Part shown: positions 9,852-19,770 of the stretch, piece by piece
How positions within the stretch are numbered: the stretch's first letter is position 1
Layout of the letters: each line of letters starts with the position of its first letter
Assembly: GCA_016713235.1 (NCBI GenBank)
Contig: JADJPN010000002.1
Coordinates: 1 to 64,000, forward strand
Length of the DNA: 64,000 nt
Direction: 5' to 3'
Source: Hyphomicrobiales bacterium
Lineage (GTDB): Bacteria; Pseudomonadota; Alphaproteobacteria; Rhizobiales; Xanthobacteraceae
The notes under the pieces: model-generated
Told to the model about the DNA's origin: nothing
What the model saw: the letters and a program-made list of their open reading frames with translations, nothing else
Database searches by the model: none
Program-made: the position numbers and the translations under genes

Positions 9852-10345
9852 GCGCCGACACATTATACAAGGTCAAATTCGAACTTAACGGTATTTCGGT
9901 CGAAGGGTTCGCTGAGCCGCGCACTCTATTGACTGATTTCTTACGTCATCAACTCGGCGCGACTGGAACACATGTTGGATGTGAGCACGGCGTGTGCGGC
10001 GCTTGCACGGTTCAAATTGATGGCGAGCCAGCCCGCGCGTGTTTGACGCTAGCGGTGCAGGTCGACGGTTCAAGTTTGAAAAGTGTGGAAGGACTCACGC
10101 CGGAGCCCGGCCGTCTATCAATTATCCAGGAATCATTTCGAAAGCATCATGCGCTTCAGTGCGGCTTTTGTACTGCCGGAATTCTTATGTCTCTCGACGC
10201 TTTTCTAAAAACACACACCCATCCTGGTGAAGATGAGCTCCGCGAGTATCTTTCAGGTCATATATGTCGTTGCACTGGCTATGGCCCGATTGTAGCCGCC
10301 GCGCTCGATGCTGCTGCGAAACTTCGTGAGGGCAACGATGCTTGA
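9839..10345 (+). CDS. 2Fe-2S subunit of CoxLMS-type molybdenum hydroxylase
   Basis: Intact 168-residue small subunit with two 2Fe-2S clusters. The N-terminal plant-type ferredoxin cluster is CEHGVCGAC (about residues 48-56), with a fourth Cys in ARACLTLA (about 68). The C-terminal alpha-helical cluster has CGFCTAG (about 105-111) and CRCTGY (about 140-145). All eight cysteines expected for the family are present. The start at 9839 (MHRVSADTLY) lies inside the end of the FAD-subunit gene. The stop overlaps the ATG of the acyl-CoA ligase gene (ATGCTTGA), another sign of a tightly coupled operon. Confidence 0.92.
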   Translation: MHRVSADTLYKVKFELNGISVEGFAEPRTLLTDFLRHQLGATGTHVGCEHGVCGACTVQIDGEPARACLTLAVQVDGSSLKSVEGLTPEPGRLSIIQESFRKHHALQCGFCTAGILMSLDAFLKTHTHPGEDELREYLSGHICRCTGYGPIVAAALDAAAKLREGNDA

Positions 10346-11880
10346 TCTCGGAACGAGTTTTATCGCCACGGTAGCCCGCGAACCTAACGCACTGGCCATA
10401 GTCGACGGCAACATCCGCCTAAATTACACCGAGTGGTACCAGCGCATATCTTCGGTTGTTGGTGGCCTTCAAAAGCTCGGGCTTAAGCAGGGTGATCATT
10501 TGGTCACTGCGCTTCAGAACCGTTGGGAAGCAGCCACGCTTCACTGGGCATGTCAGTTTTCTGGAATCATCATCACGCCGGTGAATTGGCGTGCCAAGTT
10601 CGACGAAATCGATTTTTTTATTGAAAACTCCGATGCGAAGGCCATCGTTTATGAGGCCGTGAGTTCGGATGCCGTATTGCAGTCTTCGCGTGCTCGCGAC
10701 TGTCGGCGAATTTCCATCGATGTTCCTGACTCGCAGATATCAGCTTTGAAAGCCTCGTAGCGCAAAAGCACCTAGCGCCATGCCTTCCGCAACGCCGGAT
10801 GCTTGGTCTGTAATGCTTTACACGTCGGGTACCACCGCCAAGCCGAAGGCGTTCCCCGCCGACAACGAGCTGAACGCGCGGCTGCTCTCGCGCATGTTGC
10901 CCAGAATATGTATGGCCGCTGCGAGCGTACGCTCGGCGTAATGCCGCTTTATCACACCATGGGCGTCCGTTCTCTGCTCGCAATGTCGTTGATCAACGGT
11001 GCGTTTGTCTGCTTGCCACGATTCGACGCGAAGCGAGCGCTCGAACTGATACAGAGCGAAAAGATACCGAACCTCTATCTAGTGCCGACGTTGTATCACG
11101 ACGTCGTTCACAATCAGTCCTTCGTAAAAGAAAACGTTCGATCAGTACGAAAGCTCGGCTTCGCCGGGGCTTCGATGACAGATGGCTTGCTCAAGGAACT
11201 TGAAGAAGCCTTTGAGCCGGAATTGTTCGTGAATCATTACGGCTCTTCCGAAATCTACACCTTCACGATTGACCAAGATGCGGTTGCAAAGCCCGGTTCG
11301 GCTGGCCGTGCCGGCATTAACCAGATGGTGCGCGTGGTCAAACTCTCTGCGACTTCGCCCGACGATGAAGCGGCGGTAGGCGAAGAAGGAGAAATTATTG
11401 CCCTATTAGCCGGAGACGAAAGTTTCGAAGGCTACTGGCGGCGGCCGGAGGCGGATTCAAAAGCACTCCGGATGGGTTGGTACTTTACGGGCGACACTGG
11501 GTATTTCGATAAAGACGGCGATCTATTCGTCAGCGGACGTGCCGACGACATGATCATAACGGGGGGAGAGAATGTCTCCCCAGTTGAAATAGAAAGCTGT
11601 CTGTCGCTTCACCCGTCTGTTTCCGAGGTGGCGGTCGTCGGTCTGCCGGACGAACGCTGGGGAAAGATCGTAGCGGCGTTCATCAGCCGCCGGCCCGGTC
11701 TCGGACGCGGAGCTGGACGAGTTCTGCAAATCCTCAGGCCTCGCAAATTTCAAACGACCCCGCCGGTACGTCTTCGTTACTGAAGTGCCGAAGTCGCCAG
11801 TAGGAAAACTGCTGCGTCGAAAACTCGTCGCCGGGGAATTCACGGAAGAATTACAGAAAACGAAGGAAGCAACGCAATGA
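10338..11880 (+). pseudogene. AMP-binding acyl-CoA ligase, frameshifted
   Basis: Acid-CoA ligase of the acyl-adenylate family, which activates a carboxylic acid with ATP and CoA. The N-terminal part (10338-10745) is normal. The P-loop YTSGTTAKPK is present but in another frame (about 10820). The main body lies in a third frame (10860-11690): VMPLYHTMGVRS, FVNHYGSSEIYTF, WYFTGDTGYFDKDGDLFVSGRADD (quoted in part) and ENVSPVEIESCLSLHPSV. The final segment with the catalytic lysine region (VTEVPKSPVGKLLRRKLV) is reached only after another shift near 11690. At least three indels are needed. The stop at 11878-11880 overlaps the next ATG at 11877. By context it would activate the acid substrate or product of the adjacent hydroxylase. 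Confidence 0.85.
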
Positions 11881-12680
11881 AAGTAAAATCGTTCACGGAT
11901 CCTCGTCTGGAGAAGCTTGACGGTTTCCGTGTGGAGATCGATCCAACTCAAGAACGCGCCGACATCATTCTCGACCGCCCTCCGTACAACGTTATTGAGA
12001 TGGCGCAGCGCGATCAGCTACGTCTGGTTTTTGAGTACCTCGATCTTGACGATGAAGTTCGCGTGATTGTTCTTCGTTCGGTCGGGGAGCACTTCTCGAG
12101 TGGAGGAAATATTCGCGGATTCATGCAGGCATCGCCAGAGCATGTATCCAAGCTAGCATGGAACATTGCAGCGCCAGCTCGTTGCTCGAAGCCGGTAATC
12201 GCTGCAGCCCGCGGCTATTGTTTCGGGGTCGGATTCGAAATTTCGCTCGCGTGCGATTTCCGGATTGGCTCAGAAACTGCGCAGTACGCGCTACCCGAGC
12301 AGCGTCTTGGACAGATTCCAGGTTCAGGCGGCTCGGCGCGGCTTCAACATATGATCGGCATCACGCGGACTAAAGATGTGGTCATGCGGTCCCGCCGTAT
12401 CAAGGCCAAGCAGGCGTATGATTGGGGCTTCGTCACGGAATGCGTTCCGGACGACAAGCTGGAATCGGCGACTGACTCGCTTGTCAAAGAGTTGCGTGAG
12501 TTCTCACCGCTCGCACAGCGAACAGCGAAGAAGCTTCTGAATGACTCAGAAGACGCAAATCTGACAATTGGCATCGAACTGGAGGGGCATTGCTATAGCA
12601 GGCTTCGCCAGTCCGACGACTTCGCCGAAGGCGTAGATGCATTTCATGCAAAGCGCCCGCCGAAGTTCAAGGGAAGTTAA
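11877..12680 (+). CDS. Enoyl-CoA hydratase/isomerase family protein
   Basis: Intact 267-residue crotonase-fold protein. The oxyanion-hole motifs are visible: HFSSGGNIRGF near residues 71-81 and GYCFGVGFEISLACDFRI near 113-130. The two usual catalytic glutamates would lie near ALPEQRLGQIPGSGG (about 140-154), where the first appears as E143. The substrate range of the superfamily is wide (hydration, isomerisation, ring opening, dehalogenation), so the exact reaction is open. It is translationally coupled to the CoA ligase before it, which suggests it acts on the CoA ester made by that ligase. Confidence 0.87.
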   Translation: MKVKSFTDPRLEKLDGFRVEIDPTQERADIILDRPPYNVIEMAQRDQLRLVFEYLDLDDEVRVIVLRSVGEHFSSGGNIRGFMQASPEHVSKLAWNIAAPARCSKPVIAAARGYCFGVGFEISLACDFRIGSETAQYALPEQRLGQIPGSGGSARLQHMIGITRTKDVVMRSRRIKAKQAYDWGFVTECVPDDKLESATDSLVKELREFSPLAQRTAKKLLNDSEDANLTIGIELEGHCYSRLRQSDDFAEGVDAFHAKRPPKFKGS

Positions 12681-12734
12681 CTATCCGGCAAACGCCAAGC
12701 GCCGGCGAACTGAAAAAACAACGAGGAGGAAGTT

Positions 12735-13910
12735 ATGCGTTTTATGAAATATATTTTGGCCGGAGCCGTCTTGGCTGCTTCGTCACTCAGTGCAGTGCCG
12801 CAAGCACAAGAGCCCATCAAAATCGGCGTCGTTACTCCGCTGAGCGGTACTTATGCCGGCATTGGTCAGCAGGTTCGCTGGGGAATCGAGCTTGCTGCAA
12901 ACGAAATAAATGCCGCAGGAGGCGTCAAAGGCAGAAAAATTGAACTGATCTTTGAAGACGAAGAAGCGAACCCGTCGGTCGCCGTGCAGAAAGCTGAAAA
13001 ACTCATCCAGGTGAACAAAGTTCACTTCTTAACGGGCACCGTAAACTCAGGTTCGACTCTTGCGGTTGGTCAGCTGGCCGAACGTTCGGGTATCTTAATT
13101 GCTACCACGGTATCTTTCGCGGACTCGATCACCGGGGATCGCTGCTCGCCGAATGTGTTCCGGGTAAACGCCCGGGCCGGCCAACAATCGGCGGCGCTGG
13201 CTGCCTGGCTCGCAAAAGAGAAGCCAAAATCGACAGTCTACTTTTTAGGACCTGACTATGAAATGGGCCGCTCAACGGTAGCCGCGTTCAAAGCGAACGT
13301 GATCAGGGTTGGCGGAAACTCGGTAGGCGAAGTATTTGCTCCGCTCGATACGAAAGACTACACGCAATATTTCGGTCAGCTTCGTGCCGCGCGTGCGCAG
13401 GTTCTTTACACTTCCGTTGCCGGAAACGACACAGTTCGTTTGTTCACGCAGCTCGCGGAATTTGGACTGCTTAAGAGCCTCACTGTTCTTGGTGCGTCTG
13501 GAACAGTGAGTGCGCAAAACATCAATGCAATCGGTGCGGCAGCCGAGGGCTTTGTTACGGGTGTTGGCTATTCGGCAGAAATTAAGACGCCCGAGAACGC
13601 GAAGTTCGTTGCTGCTTTTCGTGCTGCCTACAAGAATGATCCAGATCTCTACGGTGCGGATTCGTACGGCTTGCTGTTCGCCTACAAAGCAGCGTTCGAG
13701 AAGGCTGGTTCGACTGACACTGACAAAATGCGGGATGCACTTCGCGGCTTGAAGTGGAACACTCCGCAGGGTGAGAAGACCATTCGTGCGGGCGACCATC
13801 AGGCCGTCCAGAAAATGTATGTCGTAAAAGTCACCAAAGGAAAATTTGTCATCGCCAACGAAGTATCAGGCGACGACGCTATTGGTGACGACGTTTGCAC
13901 GCGGTTCTAA
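12735..13910 (+). CDS. ABC transporter periplasmic substrate-binding protein (LivK/J family)
   Basis: 391-residue secreted binding protein of the branched-chain amino acid type, which in catabolic operons often binds aromatic or carboxylic acids. The signal peptide covers about residues 1-24 (MKYILAGAVLAASSLSAVPQAQA-like). The mature protein begins with IKIGVVTPLSGTYAGIGQQ, then INAAGGVKGRKIELIFEDEEANP, the family's lobe I signature. A strong GAGGAGGAAG ribosome-binding site precedes the ATG. It follows the hydratase by 54 bases and precedes the two permease genes. It is intact, but both permeases and one ATPase are frameshifted, so import by this system is doubtful. Confidence 0.9.
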   Translation: MRFMKYILAGAVLAASSLSAVPQAQEPIKIGVVTPLSGTYAGIGQQVRWGIELAANEINAAGGVKGRKIELIFEDEEANPSVAVQKAEKLIQVNKVHFLTGTVNSGSTLAVGQLAERSGILIATTVSFADSITGDRCSPNVFRVNARAGQQSAALAAWLAKEKPKSTVYFLGPDYEMGRSTVAAFKANVIRVGGNSVGEVFAPLDTKDYTQYFGQLRAARAQVLYTSVAGNDTVRLFTQLAEFGLLKSLTVLGASGTVSAQNINAIGAAAEGFVTGVGYSAEIKTPENAKFVAAFRAAYKNDPDLYGADSYGLLFAYKAAFEKAGSTDTDKMRDALRGLKWNTPQGEKTIRAGDHQAVQKMYVVKVTKGKFVIANEVSGDDAIGDDVCTRF

Positions 13911-13936
13911 ATTAGCAGCGACACCGGGAGAAGCCC

Positions 13937-14825
13937 ATGTTCGAAGTGCTCGATTACGTCCAGTTCGTACTCGCCCCGCAAGTCGTGACCGGGCTTACTC
14001 TCGGCGTCGCAGTTATTTTGGTCGCTCTGGGGCTAACGATTATTTTCGGCCTGCTCGACGTGATCAATATGTCTCACGGCGAATTCTACGCGCTCGGGGC
14101 GTTTATCGCGTTGCCATTGCACTGGATGGGGGTGCCGTTCTGGGCGCTGCTAGTCCTGATACCGCTAATCATGCTGCCAATTGGCTACATTGTCGAAAGA
14201 CTGCTTATTCAACGCGTGTTCAACTCCAAGGATCGGCACGTCACCACGCTATTGCTGACTTTCGGTTTTGGGTTGGTTCTGGAAGACGTCATCAAGCTGA
14301 TCTTCGGCCCCAACCCGCATCGCATCGAAACACCCATTCGCGGATCAGTTGAAATCTTTGGGGTGTTTATTCCGAACTATCGGTTGTTTCTTATTCTTGC
14401 GGGTGGGGCAGTGATCGCCGCAACAGCAATTCTTGTTTATCGAACAAAGTGGGGCGCTATCGTTCGTGCTGCTTTTGACCGTGACATGTCGGCATCGCTG
14501 GGGGTTCCTGTGCACCGTGTCTACGCAATCGCGTTTGCGTTCGAGCAGCGTTAGCGGGAATTGCCGGGGTTCTCCTCGCGCCGATCTATTCGGTGTTTCC
14601 TACGATGGGCCGCGATTTTATTCTGCTTGCGTTCACGGTCGTCATTGTTGGTGGGATGGGGTCCATCGCCGGCGCTGTCATCGCAGGTTTATTTCTGACG
14701 CAGGTCCAAGCGATCGCGTCGCTCACATATCGCCAGTTTGGAGCGATCCGATCGTGTTCGGAATTATGGTCGTCATGCTCATGGTTCGTCCGCAAGGGCT
14801 TTATGGGAGGCTCGGTCATGCGTGA
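13937..14825 (+). pseudogene. LivH-type ABC permease, frameshifted
   Basis: Inner-membrane permease of the branched-chain amino acid importer family. The first 200 or so residues are intact and hydrophobic (TLGVAVILVALGLTIIFGLL, then DVINMSHGEFYALGAF, the family's cytoplasmic loop signature). At about 14548 the frame ends at FAFEQR. The sequence resumes in a second frame with PIYSVFPTMGRDFILLAFTVV and GGMGSIAGAVIAGLFL, and the last helix (SPVWSDPIVFGIMVVMLMVRPQGLYG) is in a third frame, with a stop at 14823-14825. Two indels are required. The 3' end overlaps the next permease start at 14818. Confidence 0.85.
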
Positions 14826-15805
14826 CGCGCTTACGAATTCGATGCGCGAGCCATTTGCTCGCTTTGATGCTTCTTGTCGTTGGTCTGATATTCGCAGCAA
14901 TCGGTGCATGGACGGACGATACGTTCTACTTGCGGCTCGCGACAGAAGCGCTGATTTTTTCAGGATTGGCGCTCGCTGTTGACATTCTGCTTGGGTACAC
15001 GGGTCTTCTTTCTCTTGGCCAAGCGATGTTTTTTGGGCTTGGAGCCTATGTATCCGCGGTGTCGCTGATCGCCATCCCGTCTTTCTGGTTAGCTTTTGCG
15101 GCTGCTCTAATGACCGGCATTCTCGTCGGCATCGTTGGTGGCTTAATCGCCAACCGGGTTCGTGGTGTTTATTTCGCGCTAATTACTTTTGGCATGGCGC
15201 AAGTAGTGGCAAAAATTATCTACAATACGCGTTCGCTGGGGGCATCCGATGGTTTGATCGGGGTGCCGATTGTGAAGATAAACTTTGGGCTGTTCATTAT
15301 CTCCAGCGACCACCCCGTAGGCTTCTTTCTGTTCGTGGTTGCGTATATCGGCCTTCTGTATCTGGCCGCCGCGTACATCCTGGACACGCCGTTTGGCCGC
15401 CTATTGATCGCCATGAAAGCGAATGAGCGGCGAATTCCGTTTCTGGGATACCATGCAACATCCGCCCGGCTAGCTGCTTACGTACTTGCGGCGACAATAG
15501 CGTCGCTCTCAGGCGCCTTGTATCCGATGTTGCGGGGCTTCGCGTCGCCTGAGCTTCTGTTCTTCGCGACCTCGGGCAACGCGGTGATCACGGTAATAAC
15601 CGGCGGCGTGGGAACGCTTGTAGGGGCAATCTACGGAAGCGTCATTCTCACCGTCATCAAGTCGTATGTCGGCAGTTGGACCGAGCATCACCTCATCGTT
15701 ATCGGCGTTTTGTTCATGATTGTCGTGATTTTTCTGCCCAACGGCATCATGGGTGTCATTCGTCCGAAAATCGTAAAGCTCCTTGGCGGGAAGACTTTGC
15801 AATGA
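14818..15805 (+). pseudogene. LivM-type ABC permease, frameshift near the 5' end
   Basis: Second permease of the importer. From about 14860 to the stop the protein is uninterrupted and typical of LivM: DILLGYTGLLSLGQAMFFGLG, GGLIANRVRGVYFALITFGMAQV (quoted in part), FGRLLIAMKANERRIPFLGY. The natural start ATG 14818 (MRDALTNSMREPF) is in a different frame and meets the body only after a shift near 14855. An in-frame ATG (near 14870, MLLVVGLIFAAIGAW) could still begin a protein lacking about 18 residues, so a partly functional product is possible. The stop overlaps the ATP-binding gene (ATGA). Confidence 0.75.
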
Positions 15806-16545
15806 ACCAGCACATTCTCGAAGCAAAGAATCTATCGATCAGATTTGGCGGACTTCGTGCGGTCGACGATGTTTCGTTTAAAGCTGTCCGCAACAAAATA
15901 ACTACGATAATCGGTCCGAACGGCGCAGGAAAATCCACGCTTTTCAATTTGATTAGCGGCCTTTTGCGTCCCAACTCCGGCACCGTGTACGTCGATGGCG
16001 AGAAATTTAGGAACGTCGGCCCCGATACCATGCAGAAGGCGGGGCTGGCGCGCTCGTTCCAGATAACAAATCTCTTCTTTGAGCTTCCTGTCGCTGAAAA
16101 CATTCGCCTTGCAGCCCAAATTCTCGAGCCAAAGTCGCGCTGGGCGATGCCTATTCGCGCAAGTGTCATCGCTGCGAAAAGAGTTCAAGAATTGCTCGAA
16201 CGTTTCGATCTTAAGAGTAAAGCTGAATATCTAGTTGGCGCCTTGTCGCACGGTGAACAGCGGCGATTGGAAATTGCGGTTGCTCTTGCCTGTAAGCCAA
16301 AGATTCTTTTGCTGGATGAGCCCACGCAAGGGATGAGCCACGGCGATACTGAAGACACGGCAAACTTGATCAAGTCTCTTTCCGAGGATGTCACGATCTT
16401 ACTTATTGAGCACGATATCGGGTTGGTGATGAAGATATCGGACTACGTTCTTGTTATGCATCAGGGTCAAAAGTTGGCGGAAGGAACGCCCGAAGAAGTG
16501 CGGGCAAACGCAGCAGTTCAAGCTGCATATTTTGGACACGCATAA
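15802..16545 (+). CDS. LivG-type ABC transporter ATP-binding protein
   Basis: Intact 247-residue ATPase of the branched-chain amino acid importer type. Walker A is GPNGAGKST (about residues 36-44), the signature is LSHGEQRRLEIA (about 150-161), Walker B is ILLLDEPTQGMS (about 169-180), and the switch histidine is in LLIEHDIGLVM (about 203-213). The signature begins LSHGE where many relatives have LSYGE or LSGGE, which is a normal LivG variant. The start overlaps the permease stop and the end overlaps the next ATPase start (TAATG). Confidence 0.92.
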   Translation: MNQHILEAKNLSIRFGGLRAVDDVSFKAVRNKITTIIGPNGAGKSTLFNLISGLLRPNSGTVYVDGEKFRNVGPDTMQKAGLARSFQITNLFFELPVAENIRLAAQILEPKSRWAMPIRASVIAAKRVQELLERFDLKSKAEYLVGALSHGEQRRLEIAVALACKPKILLLDEPTQGMSHGDTEDTANLIKSLSEDVTILLIEHDIGLVMKISDYVLVMHQGQKLAEGTPEEVRANAAVQAAYFGHA

Positions 16546-17251
16546 TGCTTTCGGTTCAGAATGTTCACGTCCATTATGGTCTTAGCCACATCATTCATGG
16601 CTTGAGTCTCAACGTCGAAGCCGGCGAAGTTATCGGGATTTTTGGGCGCAATGGTGTAGGGAAAACTACGCTTCTAAAAACGATCGCAGGTTGGGTTAAG
16701 CCGTCTGAAGGGCATATTTCCTTTGAAGGGAAGCGTATTAATGGCGCTGCTTCGGATGAGATCTGTCGTTTGGGCGTGGGTTTCGTTCCTGAAGATCGTC
16801 GAATTTTCCCCGGACTGACTGTTGAAGAGAACCTCACGCTTGGGTTTCTTCAGGTTCCAGGCCGATCCAAGTCTGAGCATCGTGCGGCCTTGGAGCGCGT
16901 GTATCAGCGATTGCCTCGTTTAAGGAGCGTCGCACGCAGCTCGGAACAACGTTATCGGGAGGAGAACAGCAGATGTTGGCTATGGCTCGCGTCATGGTCG
17001 GTGATGCGAAACTGCTGTTGATCGACGAGCCGAGCGAAGGCCTGGCTCCTATGATCGTGGAAGATATCTATGGCGTGATTTCCGAGATGAAGAAATCGCG
17101 CCGCTCCATACTTTTGGTCGAGCAGAATGTGGCACTGGCCCTCAAAGTTTGTGATCGTTTTGTCGCGATAGAACGGGGTCAGATCGTACTGCAAGGCGAC
17201 CCCGCGAACGAAAAAGATTGTCAGGACTTGTTCAAGGTCATTGCGGTCTGA
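16545..17251 (+). pseudogene. LivF-type ABC transporter ATP-binding protein, one frameshift
   Basis: Second ATPase of the importer. Walker A is FGRNGVGKTT near residues 33-42, and the frame is normal to about 16920. One indel there takes the reading frame to a stop at 17021. The true continuation (LKERRTQLGTTLSGGEQQML, then LLLIDEPSEGLAP and LLVEQNVALAL) lies in the other frame to 17251. Signature and Walker B are therefore separated from Walker A. The start codon shares its A with the LivG stop. This is the last gene of the AraC-associated operon, and the tRNA-Met-type repeat begins 12 bases later. Confidence 0.87.
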
Positions 17252-17262
17252 GCCGAATCCGC

Positions 17263-17406
17263 CAATGTTTCGTGAATAATATACGTCTAAGGACGCTGAA
17301 ATCGCGTTCAAACCAACCGAATTCGTCTGCGTTTTCAACGTCGTTCGACATATCGTCTGCGCTCATAACGATCTGGTTGCAGGTTCGAGTCCTGCCGGGC
17401 CCACCA
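17263..17406 (+). repeat. Copy 2 of tRNA-Met-associated repeat, ending in a tRNA-Met(CAT) 3' half with CCA
   Basis: Best-preserved of three related sequences. The last 47 or so bases read as the 3' half of an elongator-type tRNA-Met: a CTCATAA anticodon loop (CAT at 17364-17366), variable loop, T-stem and loop GCAGG TTCGAGT CCTGC, acceptor strand CGGGCCC, discriminator A and encoded CCA (17404-17406). There is no complementary 5' acceptor strand (GGGCCxG) upstream, and the anticodon stem pairs at only two positions, so this is a fragment and not a working tRNA. The upstream 95 bases match copies 1 and 3 (AATCGCG, AATTCGTCTGCG, TTTTCAACG). The most likely origin is an attachment site left by an integrating element; the direction of the duplication cannot be told. 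Confidence 0.7.
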
Positions 17407-17448
17407 CTTTTTCAGTGCCTTCTCCGTCGGCGATTTAGCGCAGAACGG

Positions 17449-18604
17449 TTAGCGCTGAAGAACCGGCGGCATGAGTTGCGAGACTAGCTTTGCAAGATCG
17501 TGTTGTTTCGACATTTGTGTTTTTTCGAACACACGGGAAAGGTGTGTTTTCACGGTCGAAGGAGCGATGCCAAGCAAGGCTGCGGTTTCTGACCGGTTCC
17601 GTCCCTTCGATATTTCGAGCATGACGCGGGCTTCGGTCGGCGTCAGGTCGAAAAGTGCGGCGAGGATATCGAGTGGGGGCTGCACCGTTTCTCCGGTGCG
17701 CGTGACGAAAACCGCTGCCGAGGCACCCAGATGAATGGCTGGCCGCATGTTTCCTGAGTTCAGCGGGAGCACATGAGCGATCGCTGCGGACGAGTTTGAA
17801 TTCTTTACGCGCAGCGGAACACCAATTCCGCCATAACCCAGAGTGTCTTCATTCTTGAGCGCGTTCGATCGCAGAATGAAGTGCGCTCGTTGCTCCTTCA
17901 AGATGCGTTACGATCGTTTCGTCACTCGTAGAAATTATACTCTTTTCATCCAGCAACTGTTTGGCAACTCTGTTCGAATGTACGATCTGCGCGTTTTCAT
18001 TTACCAAAAAAACCGCGATATTCATAACGTCTAAAGTCGAGGTCATGCCCGTAAGTGCAATCGACTTCATGTCGAGCAAATTTCCGATCGTAAGCGCGCG
18101 CCGAAAATGTGGAAGCAGCATCTCCATCACGGCTAGATCTTGTGGGCCGATTAGATCGCGTGTTGTTGGGGTATGAAGGCAGATCGATCCGATGTTGGTG
18201 CCGTCGTTAATGACAGTGCCGACGAGCACGTCGCGCAGGCCGTAAGGCGTTGCGAAAGACTTGAAGAATTCACCTTGAAGCATCTCGCTTTCGGTGATGC
18301 CGGTCCGCCGCCATATTTCACGATTGTAGGCAAGTTCGCCGATGCGATACTGCGAGATAATATCCCAGAACGGCATTTTCGGGAGCATGGCCTTATAGCG
18401 GACGACCATCTCTTCATTGTTGCTCCAGTGAGCCGGTATTCGGATCTCGCGGCGTGTAGGAGCCCACAGTGCGATGAAGGTGAATACTCCGCCGAACAAC
18501 GCGCTCGCGGCCTCCAACGCGCTAGGCCACAGCTCGGAATTGATCGCACTATCGTAAATTTGACCGATGACGTTTGAAAGAACAGCGGGGTCTGGGGACT
18601 TCAT
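17449..18604 (-). pseudogene. LuxR-family helix-turn-helix regulator, one frameshift
   Basis: Single-component regulator with a long N-terminal region (no clear sensor family, about 240 residues) and a C-terminal LuxR/GerE helix-turn-helix (FDLTPTEARVMLEISKGRNR, ETAALLGIAPSTVKTHLSRV). The two parts are in different frames that overlap at 17849-17901. The first frame stops after HSAIERAQE, and the second continues as NEDTLGYGGIGVPL, so one base has been gained or lost near 17855. The ATG at 18604 (MKSPDPAVLSN) has an AGGA motif 8 bases upstream; a TTG 18 bases earlier is less likely. The gene converges on the importer operon and is divergent from the broken outer-membrane gene at 18819. Confidence 0.8.
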
Positions 18605-18818
18605 GAAACGGTCCTGATGCAAGGATCATATTCGGTTCAACTGCTGACCTGGCTATCCCCCAGGTGGCGGACCTCAAACAGCTCTGCTTTTGGGCAATTG
18701 CTATTAGATGCGTAAAGTCCTCCAGGTGGGGGATTTATTATTTTCCGTGATCTGAATACTGGCTTAAACGCCGCAACAATTGCGCCGGCAATGGTATTTC
18801 GAGGACGGGGTCAAGAAT

Positions 18819-19481
18819 ATGTTGAAGGCAGGGGTTGTTGCGTTTGCGATGCTTTTTGTGACGAGCAGCGCGTTTGCGGCGGAGCGGCAGGTCAATTGGA
18901 GCGGATTCTATGCCGGCATCGATGTCGGAGGGTTGTTCGCGAAATCGCCGACCACTGTTCCAGCTCTTCCGGCTACAGCGGACATCAAACCAAATAGTTT
19001 TCTCGGTGGTGGTCACATTGGCTATCGCTGGCATGCGCCGGCGTCACGTTGGGTTTTGAATTGAAGCCGATTTATGGGGTGTTCGTGCTGACGACGATGC
19101 GCCCTTTGTGGGTTTCGGTAACAGCGCATATTTAAAGGTGAATCGAGGGGATCGCTGCGCGGTGTCGCTGGCTTCACTGCCAACTCTGCGCTTCTCTATG
19201 CGACCGGTGGCGCAGCTTATGCAAGATTCAGCGGATGCGTTCTGGCATTAGGCACGAATGATTGCTGGCAGGGATATAGCGATACGGCGTGGGGATGGAC
19301 TGCCGGCATAGGCGCGGCTTACGCGCTGCATCCCAACCTTATCGCTCGCTTGGAATATCTCTATGCCGATTTTGGAGACCATTCCTATTCGACGCCGGCA
19401 ATCAACGGCGGTATCACGGACGTCGCCTTAAAAACTCATACCCTGCGTGCCGGACTAAGCTGGCGCTTTAGAAGTTTCTAG
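18819..19481 (+). pseudogene. Outer-membrane beta-barrel protein (Omp25/porin-like), frameshifted
   Basis: Rhizobial Omp25/31-type 8-stranded barrel. A signal peptide (about residues 1-21, ending SSAFAA) is followed by the family opening NWSGFYAGIDVGG and GGGHIGYRWHAP. After about 19030 family sequence continues only by changing frame: TLGFELK, then APFVGFGNSAYLK, then GSLRGVAGFTANSALLYATG (about 19150-19215), then YSDTAWGWTAGIGAAYALHP and the closing strands LIARLEYLYADFG and LRAGLSWRF. Three or more indels are needed. It is a separate gene from the 5'-truncated barrel at 28042, which differs in sequence. Confidence 0.8.
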
Positions 19482-19522
19482 GCGGTGCTAGGCGGCAGGC
19501 TGACTATAAGCTTGTTCTAGCC

Positions 19523-19674
19523 AATGATTGGCCAATGGTATTCGCGTAAGAACGTCAATAATCGCGATCAGACGGAGCAAATTCGTCTGTATTTTCAACG
19601 CCGCTCGAATAATCGTCCGCGCTCATAGCGGTCTGGTAGCTATGGATGATCGGGTTCGATCATGGCGACTAGCA
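19523..19674 (+). repeat. Copy 3 of tRNA-Met-associated repeat (diverged)
   Basis: Shares with copy 1 the block CGCGTAAGAACG (19542) and AATCGCGATC, and with copies 1 and 2 AATTCGTCTG, TTTTCAACG, a GCTCATAGCGGTCTGG block (19621) and a T-arm-like GGGTTCGATC. The acceptor end is lost. Together with copies 1 and 2 it divides the left region into segments of about 12.5 and 2.2 kb. Confidence 0.55.
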
Positions 19675-19770
19675 AACATTCCCAGAAAAGTGCCCAGCAT
19701 TTTTAGCGCTGGGCTAGTAGGGATGGATAGAGAAAAGCCGGCCATGCGTGAAACCACTTCGCAGGAACGG

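Noticed and set aside
17328..17406. A functional tRNA-Met gene
   Set aside because: The 3' half with CCA is clear, but no 5' acceptor strand pairs with CGGGCCC, and the anticodon stem pairs at only two positions. It is kept as a repeat/attachment scar.
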